Assembly (NCBI GenBank): GCA_016786885.1 | Contig: JAEUVO010000086.1 | Location: 26,278 to 90,277 of the forward strand | From: Chitinophagaceae bacterium | Lineage (GTDB): Bacteria; Bacteroidota; Bacteroidia; Chitinophagales; Chitinophagaceae | Length of the DNA stretch: 64,000 bases | Direction: 5' to 3' | Part shown: positions 19,751 through 27,634 of the stretch, piece after piece | Layout of the letters: each line of letters opens with the position of its first letter | Numbering within the stretch: the stretch's first letter is position 1 | Translations under genes and position numbers: made by a program | The notes under the pieces: generated by a model | Told to the model about the DNA's origin: nothing | Database searches by the model: none | Seen by the model: only the letters and a program-made list of their open reading frames with translations

Positions 19751-19777
19751 TTGAAAACAAAAACCAACGATTTTAAA

Positions 19778-20722
19778 ATGAAATATGCATATATCTTATT
19801 AGTTATAGCAATAACTGCTATAACTAATACAAAAGTCAATGCGCAGACGGATATTGACGGTGTCATGATGGAAAAAAATGCCTTTTGCATTGGTCCTATG
19901 GCAGGCTACAGCAGCTGGAAAAACTATTGGGAAGGTACATTGAAGAGAGAAAACCTGAACCTTGGCAAAGTTTCCACTGCCATGTATAACATTATGGGTA
20001 ACTACGGAATCACTAATAAACTTAATGTGATGTTCGGTTTACCATATGTAAAAACTAAAGCATCAGCAGGGCAGCTTAAAGGACTGAAAGGAATTCAAGA
20101 CCTTTCATTTTGGATAAAATGGAAAGCTTATAGCCAAAAAATTGGTCGTGGCAGGTTATCAATATTTGCTATTGGTGGCTATTCTCTACCTGCTTCCGAT
20201 TATACGGCTGATTTTCTACCTATGTCAATTGGCCTTGAAAGTAAAAATCTTTCTCTGCGAGGCATGGCTGATTTTCAAATGGGCATTTGGTTTGCCACTA
20301 TATCAGGCACCTATGTAGGAAGAAGCAATATTGAACTGGATCGCACAGCTTATTATACTACAGAAATGCATTATACCAATGAAGTGAAGATGCCTGATGC
20401 AGCATCCTTCAATGTCCGTGCAGGTTATCGTGACAAAGGAGCTTATGCTGAATTATTTCTTGACAATTGGACAACGCTTGGCGGATTTGATATTACCCGT
20501 AATAATATGCCTTTCCCAAGTAATGAAATGAACGCTACACGGATTGGTGTCAATTTGAAATACCCGATGCCTTTCCTCCCTCAGCTTTCCGTTACAGGCA
20601 ATGTTTTTACAACCATTGCAGGCCGTAATATGGGGCAAGCAAGTGGATTTAATGCGGGAATATTTTATGTAATTGATCTTTCCAAAAAGGAAAAAACAGG
20701 TTCTGATAACTCCAAAAAATAA
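19778..20722 (+). CDS. predicted outer-membrane beta-barrel protein (transporter-like)
   Basis: After a signal peptide (MKYAYILLVIAITAITNTKVNAQ) the roughly 290-residue mature protein alternates polar and hydrophobic residues in amphipathic strands (for example NIMGNYGITNKLNVMFGLPY, FNVRAGYRDKGAYAELFLDN, NAGIFYVIDL). This is the pattern of a small barrel such as those in the phenol-degradation MetA-like transporter superfamily. I chose the ATG at 19778 because the frame upstream to the TTG at 19751 adds only a charged stretch. It sits between two haloperoxidase-like lipoproteins and is 5 bp upstream of the second, so the three are probably co-expressed. It may let substrate or product cross the outer membrane. 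No ligand can be named. Confidence 0.7.
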   Translation: MKYAYILLVIAITAITNTKVNAQTDIDGVMMEKNAFCIGPMAGYSSWKNYWEGTLKRENLNLGKVSTAMYNIMGNYGITNKLNVMFGLPYVKTKASAGQLKGLKGIQDLSFWIKWKAYSQKIGRGRLSIFAIGGYSLPASDYTADFLPMSIGLESKNLSLRGMADFQMGIWFATISGTYVGRSNIELDRTAYYTTEMHYTNEVKMPDAASFNVRAGYRDKGAYAELFLDNWTTLGGFDITRNNMPFPSNEMNATRIGVNLKYPMPFLPQLSVTGNVFTTIAGRNMGQASGFNAGIFYVIDLSKKEKTGSDNSKK

Positions 20723-20727
20723 CTGCC

Positions 20728-22272
20728 ATGAAAAAAATAAAAATACTATACATACTTATTATTGTTCTTCTATTCCAATCTTGTTCAAAAGATATTAATG
20801 ACCAGTCTGAGGAATTTCCTGCTTTGCAACCTGCATCATTAGACATAAATGCAGGCACATGGAGACCCGTCTTGTTAACAGGACCAACAGAATTTCCTGT
20901 TGCAGCACCAATTGCTACTACTACACCTGACTATATTGCCCAGGTTAATGAGATCAAAAGTTTTCAGGCGAATGTTACTACGAAAGAAAAGAATAGTGTG
21001 AAGTACTGGAGTGCTGGTGCTGTTTTACGCTGGAACGAAATTATGAGAGAATTAGTGGCACTGCATAATTTACCCCCGTATCAAAATCCTGATGGAACAT
21101 ATCCTTTCCCAAGTGCTAATAATCCTTTAGCGTATCCACAGTTTCCGTTTGCCAATCCACCCTATGCGGCAAGGGCATATGCATATGTTGCAGCTGCGCA
21201 GTATGATGCATTGGTAGCTGCCTGGCATTATAAAACACTGTACAATAGAGCAGCCCCTTATACAGTTGATCCAACTGTTACTGCTTTAATTCCTAAATCT
21301 AATCTGCCATCTTACCCTTCAGAAGACGCTGTAGTGATAGGTGTAACTACAGAATTGCTGAAGTTATTATTCCCAGGTGATCAGGAATTTATTCAGTTGA
21401 AAGCTGAAGAACACAGAAAAGCAAGAATTATTGCCGGTGCAAATGTCCGGAGTGATCTGGAGGCCGGTGAAGCACTGGGTAAAGCTGTTGCGCAAAAGTT
21501 TGTTACCCGGGCCAGGGGTGACCGGGCGGGTGCTGCTATAGGCAATCAAACATTATGGACACAAATGGAGAACGATGCCATTACAAGAGGAGAAACTCCC
21601 TGGATAAGCCAGGAAACACCCAAACGTCCGCCGATGTTACCTTTATTTGGCAGAGTAAGAACATGGTTGTTTGATTCTCTAACTATGGTAACAACTATCC
21701 GTCCTGTTCCACCGCCCTCTACTTCATCACAACAGTTCAAAGATGAGGTAGCAGAAATTTATAACTACAGTAAGAATCCAACAAGAGAACAAATAAGGAT
21801 TGCTCATTTTTGGGCAGATGGTTTAAGCACTTACACTCCACCGGGTCATTGGAATGCTATTGCTACTGAAGATTTCGTGAAGCAAAACTTTAGCGAGGTA
21901 AGGTGGGCGAGAAATATGGGTTTATTAAATATGTCTTTGATGGATGCAGCTATTGCCTGCTGGGATGCAAAATATTTTTATTTTAATCCAAGGCCGTCGC
22001 AGATAGACCCTCGTATAAAAACAACAACAGGTCTGCCTAATTTTCCAGCATATACATCCGGCCATTCCACATTTAGCGGAGCTGCTGCTACTATTCTGGG
22101 ACATATTGTTCCGGCAAGAGCAACAGCATATGCCGACATGGCAAAAGAAGCATCCGAATCCCGTATCTATGGAGCTATTCACTATCGAAGTGATTGTGTA
22201 AAAGGTTTAGAAGCAGGCAATAAAGTAGGTAATTATGCCATTGCAAGGGCCAGAACCGATGGTGCTGAATAA
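20728..22272 (+). CDS. vanadium-dependent haloperoxidase/PAP2-family lipoprotein
   Basis: A 514-residue lipoprotein (LLFQSCSK) with a complete acid-phosphatase/haloperoxidase motif set: K415-X6-R422-P, SGH with H446 (FPAYTSGHSTF), and SR479-X5-H485-X3-D489 (SRIYGAIHYRSD). Family members either oxidise halides with hydrogen peroxide at a vanadate centre or remove phosphate; sequence alone does not decide which. The length (about 500 residues) and the long helical N-terminal half favour the haloperoxidase-like group of Bacteroidota over small PAP2 lipid phosphatases. It is a diverged paralogue of the gene at 18425 and follows the beta-barrel by 5 bp. The AhpD-like genes start 82 bp downstream, so a peroxide-related role for the whole stretch is tempting but unproven. 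Confidence 0.82.
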   Translation: MKKIKILYILIIVLLFQSCSKDINDQSEEFPALQPASLDINAGTWRPVLLTGPTEFPVAAPIATTTPDYIAQVNEIKSFQANVTTKEKNSVKYWSAGAVLRWNEIMRELVALHNLPPYQNPDGTYPFPSANNPLAYPQFPFANPPYAARAYAYVAAAQYDALVAAWHYKTLYNRAAPYTVDPTVTALIPKSNLPSYPSEDAVVIGVTTELLKLLFPGDQEFIQLKAEEHRKARIIAGANVRSDLEAGEALGKAVAQKFVTRARGDRAGAAIGNQTLWTQMENDAITRGETPWISQETPKRPPMLPLFGRVRTWLFDSLTMVTTIRPVPPPSTSSQQFKDEVAEIYNYSKNPTREQIRIAHFWADGLSTYTPPGHWNAIATEDFVKQNFSEVRWARNMGLLNMSLMDAAIACWDAKYFYFNPRPSQIDPRIKTTTGLPNFPAYTSGHSTFSGAAATILGHIVPARATAYADMAKEASESRIYGAIHYRSDCVKGLEAGNKVGNYAIARARTDGAE

Positions 22273-22354
22273 AATTTTTTACAGACTAAGCATTAGCAAA
22301 CACGGCGTTGTAATTCTTTACTGACGCCTTTCTTTTAAATTAAACAGAGACTTT

Positions 22355-22918
22355 ATGCCCCATATTCAGTTAGAAGATCATCTTCCCGGTATAACCGGTC
22401 TGCTAGAATACAGTAAAGAAACAGCTGCGCCGATACGGGAGCTGACACAAATATTATTGCGTGGCCCCTCCACCCTTACTGAAGGAGAAAGGGAGTTAAT
22501 TGCCACCATCGTTTCCTATAAAAACGAATGTTCTTTTTGCTGTACGGCACATACAGCTGCGGCAGATATTTTACTTGGAGAAGAAAATACATCTGCTAAA
22601 GTAAAAAAAGATATTGCTACAGCACCGGTAAGTAACAAAATGAAAGCATTGCTCATAATTGCAGCACAGGTGCAAGAAAGTGGTAAGAGCGTAACTACAG
22701 AAGCAGTTCAAAAAGCGAAAGAAGAAGGGGCAACAGACCTGGAGATACACGACACGGTATTAATTGCAGCTTTATTCTGCTTATACAATCGCTACGTGGA
22801 TGGCCTTGCCACGGTTACACCAACTGATCCCACCTTCTACAAAGGCCTTGGTGAGAGGTTGAAAAACAACGGATACAACAGGCTGCCTCAAGGATATGAT
22901 CATCTTAAAAACAAATAA
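22355..22918 (+). CDS. AhpD-like carboxymuconolactone decarboxylase-family protein, copy 1
   Basis: A 187-residue all-helical protein of the AhpD/CMD superfamily (peroxidase-related enzymes). The full active-site pattern E-X11-C-X2-C-X3-H is present as ELIATIVSYKNECSFCCTAH, with CSFC as the redox pair. The C-terminal half carries EIHDTVLIAALFCLYNRYVDGL, which is conserved in all three copies here. Such proteins reduce peroxides or act as alkylhydroperoxidase partners; some decarboxylate lactones. No signal peptide, so cytoplasmic. Its stop codon shares one base with the start of the MFS gene, so the two are translationally coupled. It is the first gene of an operon that runs to 26408. Confidence 0.88.
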   Translation: MPHIQLEDHLPGITGLLEYSKETAAPIRELTQILLRGPSTLTEGERELIATIVSYKNECSFCCTAHTAAADILLGEENTSAKVKKDIATAPVSNKMKALLIIAAQVQESGKSVTTEAVQKAKEEGATDLEIHDTVLIAALFCLYNRYVDGLATVTPTDPTFYKGLGERLKNNGYNRLPQGYDHLKNK

Positions 22919-24156
22919 TGAGCATACAGCAGGAAAATAAAATAACAGGGTATCATTGGCTGTTATTCACCATTTGTTTCCTTGGGACTGTTTTTGCCGG
23001 TACAGTTTCAACATTAATGGCTGTCTACCTACCAGTTGCCGTTAAAGATCTGCTGGGGAATAAGGATCATGAAGAGTTGAATACGATCAGCGCCTATATC
23101 AATGCCGTCTTTCTTTTTGGCGCCACATTCGGCGGTATTCTTATCGGGTGGCTCTGCGATAAAGCCGGCAGGAAAACAGCCATCATATTATCTATTGCCT
23201 GCTATGGAGTGTTTGCAGTGCTTACAGGCTATATGCCCAACTGGTGGGCTGTGGTCATTTGCCGGTTTTGCAGTGGTTTTGGCCTAGGTGCCGTACTGGT
23301 ATCCACCACTACCATCATGATGGAAGAATGGCCGGCAAAAAGCAGGGCCATTTCTATCGGCATACTTTCTATTGCCATGCCGGTAGGCATCTTTTCTGCC
23401 GGTGCGATAGATTTTTTTGTTTCCTCATGGCGGCAAGCTTTTTTAGTGGGGGTTATTCCGGTTAGCATTGCCATCATTTCCGTATGGCTGCTGAAGGAAT
23501 CTGACAAATGGGAAAAAAGCAAACAGGAAATAACAGATCGGGCAAAAGATAATACTACACTTTTTGCATCAACTCATCTCAGTAATTTACTCACCGGTTC
23601 AGTAATATTCGGCTCTATGCTTATCGGGCTTTGGGCTATTTTCCTTTGGCTGCCAACCTGGATACAAACACTGATCACCACCGGCGACGGTCAAAAAGAA
23701 AGAGGTCTTAGTATGATGATGCTTGGCATAGGCGGGCTTACAGGTGGTTTCATATCCGGCTGGCTGACCAATGCTATGGGGCTACGAAGATCCATGCTGC
23801 TATGTTTTACCGTGTGTGCCGTATTGTCATTGTTATTATTCAAAACAAATACTTCTTTCTCTTCTGTGATCTATATTGAAATAATCATCCTGGCTTTGGC
23901 TTTTGGCGCCAGCCAGGGAGTGTTATCTGTTTATATTCCCGGCTTGTTTCCGGTGGGTATACGAGGTACTGCTACTGGCTTTTGTTTTAATACCGGCCGG
24001 TTGCTTACGGCAGTGGCCGTACTGTTTGTGGGAGTATTGGTAAATGCATTAGGTGGTTATAGCAATTCGCTTCTCACTTTTTCGATAGTATTTATTGTCG
24101 GGTTGATAGTAACTTTTTTCAGCAAAGAAAAAACGAACATCGGCTCACCACATTAA
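22918..24156 (+). CDS. MFS transporter, possibly organic-acid type
   Basis: A 412-residue inner-membrane protein with 12 predicted helices. It shows the MFS loop motif GWLCDKAGRKTAII after helix 2 and the late FPVGIRGTATGFCFNTGRL motif. The latter resembles aromatic-acid or nicotinate-type MFS carriers more than the sugar porters found elsewhere in this window. It lies between AhpD-like copies 1 and 2 (1-base overlap before, 9-bp gap after), so it probably moves the substrate or product of those enzymes. Whether it imports or exports cannot be told from the sequence. The start ATG is fixed by the overlap TAATG. Confidence 0.85.
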   Translation: MSIQQENKITGYHWLLFTICFLGTVFAGTVSTLMAVYLPVAVKDLLGNKDHEELNTISAYINAVFLFGATFGGILIGWLCDKAGRKTAIILSIACYGVFAVLTGYMPNWWAVVICRFCSGFGLGAVLVSTTTIMMEEWPAKSRAISIGILSIAMPVGIFSAGAIDFFVSSWRQAFLVGVIPVSIAIISVWLLKESDKWEKSKQEITDRAKDNTTLFASTHLSNLLTGSVIFGSMLIGLWAIFLWLPTWIQTLITTGDGQKERGLSMMMLGIGGLTGGFISGWLTNAMGLRRSMLLCFTVCAVLSLLLFKTNTSFSSVIYIEIIILALAFGASQGVLSVYIPGLFPVGIRGTATGFCFNTGRLLTAVAVLFVGVLVNALGGYSNSLLTFSIVFIVGLIVTFFSKEKTNIGSPH

Positions 24157-24165
24157 CAAAAGTGT

Positions 24166-24707
24166 ATGGCCAATATTAAAACAGAAGAAGGGGTACCCGG
24201 AATAAGAAGCCTGGTCTTATTCAGACCGGAAACAGGCAAATCTTTATATCAACTGGCACAAGTGCTGTTCCGGGGAGAATCTCCTTTAACAAAAGCGGAA
24301 AGAGAATTGATAGCCGCCTATGTCTCCTATAAAAACAATTGTATGTTTTGTATGAGCAGTCATGCCGCGGCCGCAAGATGTTTGTACGGCAATGAAAAAG
24401 ATATAGTAGATGACGTATTGAGGGATATGCAGCTATCGGCATATCCGAAAAAATGAAGGCCATCCTGTATATTGCCGGTAAAGTGCAGGTTCTGAGAAAA
24501 GAAGTAACAACACAGGATATCCAGGCAGCAAGGGATCTCGGTGCAGATGATAAAACAATCCATGATACGGTTTTGATCGCCGCTGCCTTTTGCATGTTCA
24601 ACCGCTATGTGGATGGACTGGCCAGCCTTACACCCACCGACCATACAGTTTATGAAGAAATGGGAAAAGGGATGGCAAAAGGATATGTATTACCAATAAC
24701 AAACTAA
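24166..24707 (+). pseudogene. AhpD-like protein, copy 2, broken by a frameshift
   Basis: Two overlapping frames together equal one AhpD-like protein. The first (24166-24456) carries ELIAAYVSYKNNCMFCMSSH, the complete E-X11-CXXC-X3-H motif. The second (from 24453) carries MKAILYIAGKVQ and HDTVLIAAAFCMFNRYVDGL. Alignment to copies 1 and 3 without gaps runs RDMQ in frame 1, then AIGISEKMK in the -1 frame. The break is therefore a single missing base near 24430-24434, not at the later A6 run. The truncated product would lose the helices that complete the fold. It may be a recent inactivation or a sequencing error. Neighbours on both sides are intact and in operon register. Confidence 0.8.
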
Positions 24708-24709
24708 AT

Positions 24710-25261
24710 ATGGCACATATTGATTTACCAGATGGATTGCCCGGTATAAGGGGACCAATGGCTTTCCGTCCTGAAACAGCAAAGCCAATGAATGAGCTGG
24801 CAGAGATTTTATTGAGAGATGATAACAATACATTAAGCCGGGGCGACAGAGAGTTGATTGGTGCCTATGTGTCGTATTTAAATGATTGTTTCTTCTGCCA
24901 GCATGTACATGGCGCCCTGGCCCAGCACTATATGCAATGTGATATGCAGTTCATTGATGCGATAAAAAATGATTTTCAGACTGCTCCTCTTGCGGAAAAA
25001 CTGAAAACATTATTAGCGATAGCAGCAAGTGTACAAAAAGGAGGCAGATCGGTAACTGTTCAACAAATTGAAACAGCAAAAACAACCGGGGCCACTGATA
25101 AGGAGATACATGACACCGTACTGATCGCCGCCGCCTTCTGTATGTTCAACCGTTATGTGGACGGCCTTGGTACATGGGCTCCCGCAGAAAGGCAAGTGTA
25201 TGTACAGCGGGCAAAAATGCGGGCAGAAGAAGGCTACCTTGATTTTGACCTGTATAAATAA
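24710..25261 (+). CDS. AhpD-like carboxymuconolactone decarboxylase-family protein, copy 3
   Basis: A 183-residue cytoplasmic AhpD/CMD-family protein and the third tandem copy. The redox motif is ELIGAYVSYLNDCFFCQHVH (E-X11-C-X2-C-X3-H). The C-terminal EIHDTVLIAAAFCMFNRYVDGL is nearly identical to that of copy 2. Copies 2 and 3 are closer to each other than to copy 1 in the first 30 residues (both read GIRx with FRPETxK), so the later duplication gave copies 2 and 3. It starts 2 bp after the end of copy 2 and ends 13 bp before the DUF3179 gene. The CXXC pair predicts thiol-dependent peroxide chemistry; the electron donor is unknown. Confidence 0.88.
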   Translation: MAHIDLPDGLPGIRGPMAFRPETAKPMNELAEILLRDDNNTLSRGDRELIGAYVSYLNDCFFCQHVHGALAQHYMQCDMQFIDAIKNDFQTAPLAEKLKTLLAIAASVQKGGRSVTVQQIETAKTTGATDKEIHDTVLIAAAFCMFNRYVDGLGTWAPAERQVYVQRAKMRAEEGYLDFDLYK

Positions 25262-25274
25262 TAAAACAGCAATA

Positions 25275-26408
25275 ATGAAAAAGCTTTTTTGGTTCGGTTG
25301 TCTTGGTTTGTTTCTTTTTGAAATAGCAAATGTGTATTTCATCATGCCTATGCCGGGCAGCCAGCGAATGAATAGTATTGATACCGCCTATTTTCTATAT
25401 AAATGGCGCTGGATATTCCGGGGTCTGTTTGCCTTGCTGATAGTACTTGGGTTATTCAGATCAAACTGGAAAAGAAAATGGGTGCCGGTTATTCCTTTAC
25501 TATTACTGGCCTCAGTTATTTACATGGCCAATTTTAAAATGGCCGCTGATGCTATGTTCAAACAAACGGGGCAGTTGGTTACCGTCCCGGCTGATCAAAA
25601 CAAAGTGGATAGTAACCGTCTGGTGATCGGTGTCAGTATTAACGGGAAAGCAAAAGCTTATCCTATTCAATTCTTAGGATATCATCACCAGGTGCAGGAT
25701 GTGGTAGGCGGAAAAAATGTATTGGTAACTTATTGCACGGTATGCAGAACAGGCCGAGTATTTGAGCCGTTGGTAAATGGCAAAAAAGAAACTTTCCGTT
25801 TAGTGGGAATGGATCACTTTAACGCCATGCTCGAAGATGCTGGTACCAAAAGCTGGTGGCAACAGGCAACGGGCAGGGCTATTACCGGAAAACTAAAAGG
25901 GCAACAATTGCCTGAAGTATTCAGTACCCAAACTACACTGGCAAAATGGCTAACATTAAATCCTGTATCAGAAATTATGCAGGCCGATTCTACTTTTATT
26001 AAATCCTATAGCAAGACCACTAAATACGAAGACGGAACCAGTCGAGATAAGCTCACCGGTACAGATACCCTTTCCTGGAAAGATAAATCATGGATAATTG
26101 GTATAAAGTCAAATGGTATGGCAAAAGCTTACGACTGGAATCAGTTAAAGAAGGAAAAGCTGATACAAGACAAACTTGGTAACACTTCCTTGCTATTGCT
26201 GCTCGCCGGAGATAATAAAAGTTTCTTTGCCTTTGAAAGCAGTGATCAAAAAGCAACTTTACAAAACGATACATTAACTATCGGCAATAAATACTTTGCT
26301 ATAAATGGAAAAGGTATTGATACTGCCTTCAACCTGAAACCGGTAGTGGCCTACCAGGAATTCTGGCATAGCTGGAAAACATTTAATCCGCATACAATGA
26401 AATACTAA
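25275..26408 (+). CDS. DUF3179 domain membrane protein
   Basis: A 377-residue protein with three hydrophobic segments in the first 90 residues (FWFGCLGLFLFEIANVYFI; WIFRGLFALLIVLGLF; VIPLLLLASVIYMANF), followed by a DUF3179 domain. The domain shows VVGGKNVLVTYCTVCRTGRV with two conserved cysteines, FRLVGMDHFNAMLEDAGT, and WWQQATGRAITGKLKGQQL. The function of DUF3179 is unknown; the CXXC-like TYCTVC suggests metal or thiol chemistry. I chose the ATG at 25275 because it gives a proper membrane start and lies 13 bp after copy 3; the frame is open back to 25155 inside that gene. Its place at the end of the AhpD/MFS operon implies a shared pathway. Confidence 0.85.
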   Translation: MKKLFWFGCLGLFLFEIANVYFIMPMPGSQRMNSIDTAYFLYKWRWIFRGLFALLIVLGLFRSNWKRKWVPVIPLLLLASVIYMANFKMAADAMFKQTGQLVTVPADQNKVDSNRLVIGVSINGKAKAYPIQFLGYHHQVQDVVGGKNVLVTYCTVCRTGRVFEPLVNGKKETFRLVGMDHFNAMLEDAGTKSWWQQATGRAITGKLKGQQLPEVFSTQTTLAKWLTLNPVSEIMQADSTFIKSYSKTTKYEDGTSRDKLTGTDTLSWKDKSWIIGIKSNGMAKAYDWNQLKKEKLIQDKLGNTSLLLLLAGDNKSFFAFESSDQKATLQNDTLTIGNKYFAINGKGIDTAFNLKPVVAYQEFWHSWKTFNPHTMKY

Positions 26409-26457
26409 TTGACCATTTGCAGGGTATAAATATTATCTTTAGCTGTCTGTTTATCTG

Positions 26458-26466
26458 AACGATTGC
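26458..26466. promoter_or_regulatory. LacI-type operator half-site upstream of lacI-family gene 1
   Basis: AACGATTGC, the complement of GCAATCGTT, lies 15 bp before the ATG of the LacI-family gene at 26481. It matches the core of the sites next to susC2 and the 37906 transporter. A possible promoter (TTG at 26409-26411, TATCTTTA at 26434-26441, 22-bp spacer) is just upstream, so a repressor here would control its own gene. Short and imperfect. Confidence 0.4.
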
Positions 26467-26480
26467 TAAAACCCTGGCTA

Positions 26481-27473
26481 ATGCAGCAAAGTACACTGAA
26501 AAAACTATCCGAAGTTCTTGGCATAAGCATATCTACTGTTTCCCGTGCATTAAAGGATCATCCGGACATTTCTGATAATACCAAAAAAAGGGTAAAGGAA
26601 CTGGCAGAGGCACTGGAGTATGAACCGAATACATATGCGGTACAACTGAGAACCCGCCAGAGCAATGTCCTTGGCATCATGGTACCAACCATCGATAATT
26701 TCTTTTATGATTCCTTCATCGCTGCCGTTGAAGAAGAAGCAAGGCTTCATGGATATTCTGTGATGATCATGCAATCGAGGGATAAAGTACAAACCGAAAC
26801 ATCTAATCTTCACCTGTTTCGCAAGAATATGATAATGGGTCTGTTTGTATCCGTTTCTATTGAAACAGAAGATATGTCTCCCTTCAGGAAACTGGAAGAA
26901 ATGAAAATTCCGGTTGTATTCTTTGACCGGGTGGCTGATGTTGAAGGATCCCATAAAGTATGCCTGGCAGATAAAGAGGCTGCAAAAATAGCTGCCGAAA
27001 CTATTATTGAAAGGAAAAAGAAAAATGTACTGGCTCTTTTTGGCCACCCCCACCTGAGCATTACTAAAATAAGATGTACCTCTTTTAAAGAAACATTTGC
27101 CAGGTACGCTCCTGAAACAAAAATCACAATAGATTATCCTGAGGGCATAGCTGAATCAAAGAGAGTGGCACTTGATGCACTTAAAGACACAGACCGGCCT
27201 GATGTTATTTTCTGCATGGGTGATCTCATATTGATCGGGGTGATGTCTGCTATTCACAAGCTAAAACTAAGGGTACCAGATGATATCTCTGTTATAGGTA
27301 TAAGTAATGGATTAATACCAACCATGTACGACCCTAAAATTACATATGTGGAAACCAGTGGTTATAAACTGGGGAAGTTATCATTTGCCCAAATGCTTTC
27401 CTGCCTTAGAAATGAATCAACGCCTGAAGAAGTCATGGTAGAATCTTTATTGGTGGAAGGTGGTTCAATATAG
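26481..27473 (+). CDS. LacI-family transcriptional regulator 1
   Basis: A 330-residue repressor/activator with an N-terminal LacI helix-turn-helix (TLKKLSEVLGISISTVSRAL, then KDHPDISDNTKKRV) and hinge, followed by a periplasmic-binding-protein-like sugar-sensing domain (VLGIMVPTIDNFFYDSF to the end). I chose the ATG at 26481 over a TTG at 26463 because MQQSTLKK matches the second regulator at 50818 (MGTQATLKK). It sits in front of an MFS transporter and a trehalase, so it probably regulates alpha-glucoside use and its own promoter. It is about the same length as regulator 2 and clearly paralogous. Confidence 0.94.
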   Translation: MQQSTLKKLSEVLGISISTVSRALKDHPDISDNTKKRVKELAEALEYEPNTYAVQLRTRQSNVLGIMVPTIDNFFYDSFIAAVEEEARLHGYSVMIMQSRDKVQTETSNLHLFRKNMIMGLFVSVSIETEDMSPFRKLEEMKIPVVFFDRVADVEGSHKVCLADKEAAKIAAETIIERKKKNVLALFGHPHLSITKIRCTSFKETFARYAPETKITIDYPEGIAESKRVALDALKDTDRPDVIFCMGDLILIGVMSAIHKLKLRVPDDISVIGISNGLIPTMYDPKITYVETSGYKLGKLSFAQMLSCLRNESTPEEVMVESLLVEGGSI

Positions 27474-27560
27474 TAATACCTAGCAGTTTATCTTCAATCA
27501 TCCGCTTTAGAAAATAATATCGGATAGAATTTAATTACCAAAACAGGTGATTTTTACACC

Positions 27561-27572
27561 GCAAACGTTATA
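27561..27572. promoter_or_regulatory. LacI-type operator-like site upstream of MFS gene
   Basis: GCAAACGTTATA has one perfect half (GCAAACGTT) of the LacI-family palindrome GCAAACGTTTGC. It is 63 bp before the MFS start at 27635 and 52 bp before a second similar site at 27621-27631. The pair could support looping or double occupancy. Confidence 0.45.
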
Positions 27573-27620
27573 GTTTTTTCAGCCACCTTGTGGTTCTTTT
27601 TATGTAGCTTATTTTACTAT

Positions 27621-27631
27621 CAAACGATAGC
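27621..27631. promoter_or_regulatory. LacI-type operator-like site abutting MFS start codon
   Basis: CAAACGATAGC, three bases before the ATG at 27635, matches GCTATCGTTTG on the other strand. That is one base off the GCAATCGTTTG found next to the 37906 transporter start. Same position relative to the gene as at susC2 and at 37906. Confidence 0.45.
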
Positions 27632-27634
27632 TGC

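Noticed and set aside
22304..22328. GGCGT...ACGCC hairpin after the second haloperoxidase-like gene
   Set aside because: Only a 5-bp stem with a 15-base loop; too weak to call a terminator, although a T-rich stretch follows.
24448..24456. A6 run and ATGA overlap as a programmed -1 frameshift or coupled two-gene arrangement
   Set aside because: Homology to both paralogues leaves the first frame about 15-20 bases earlier, so slippage at the A run would give a wrong junction.
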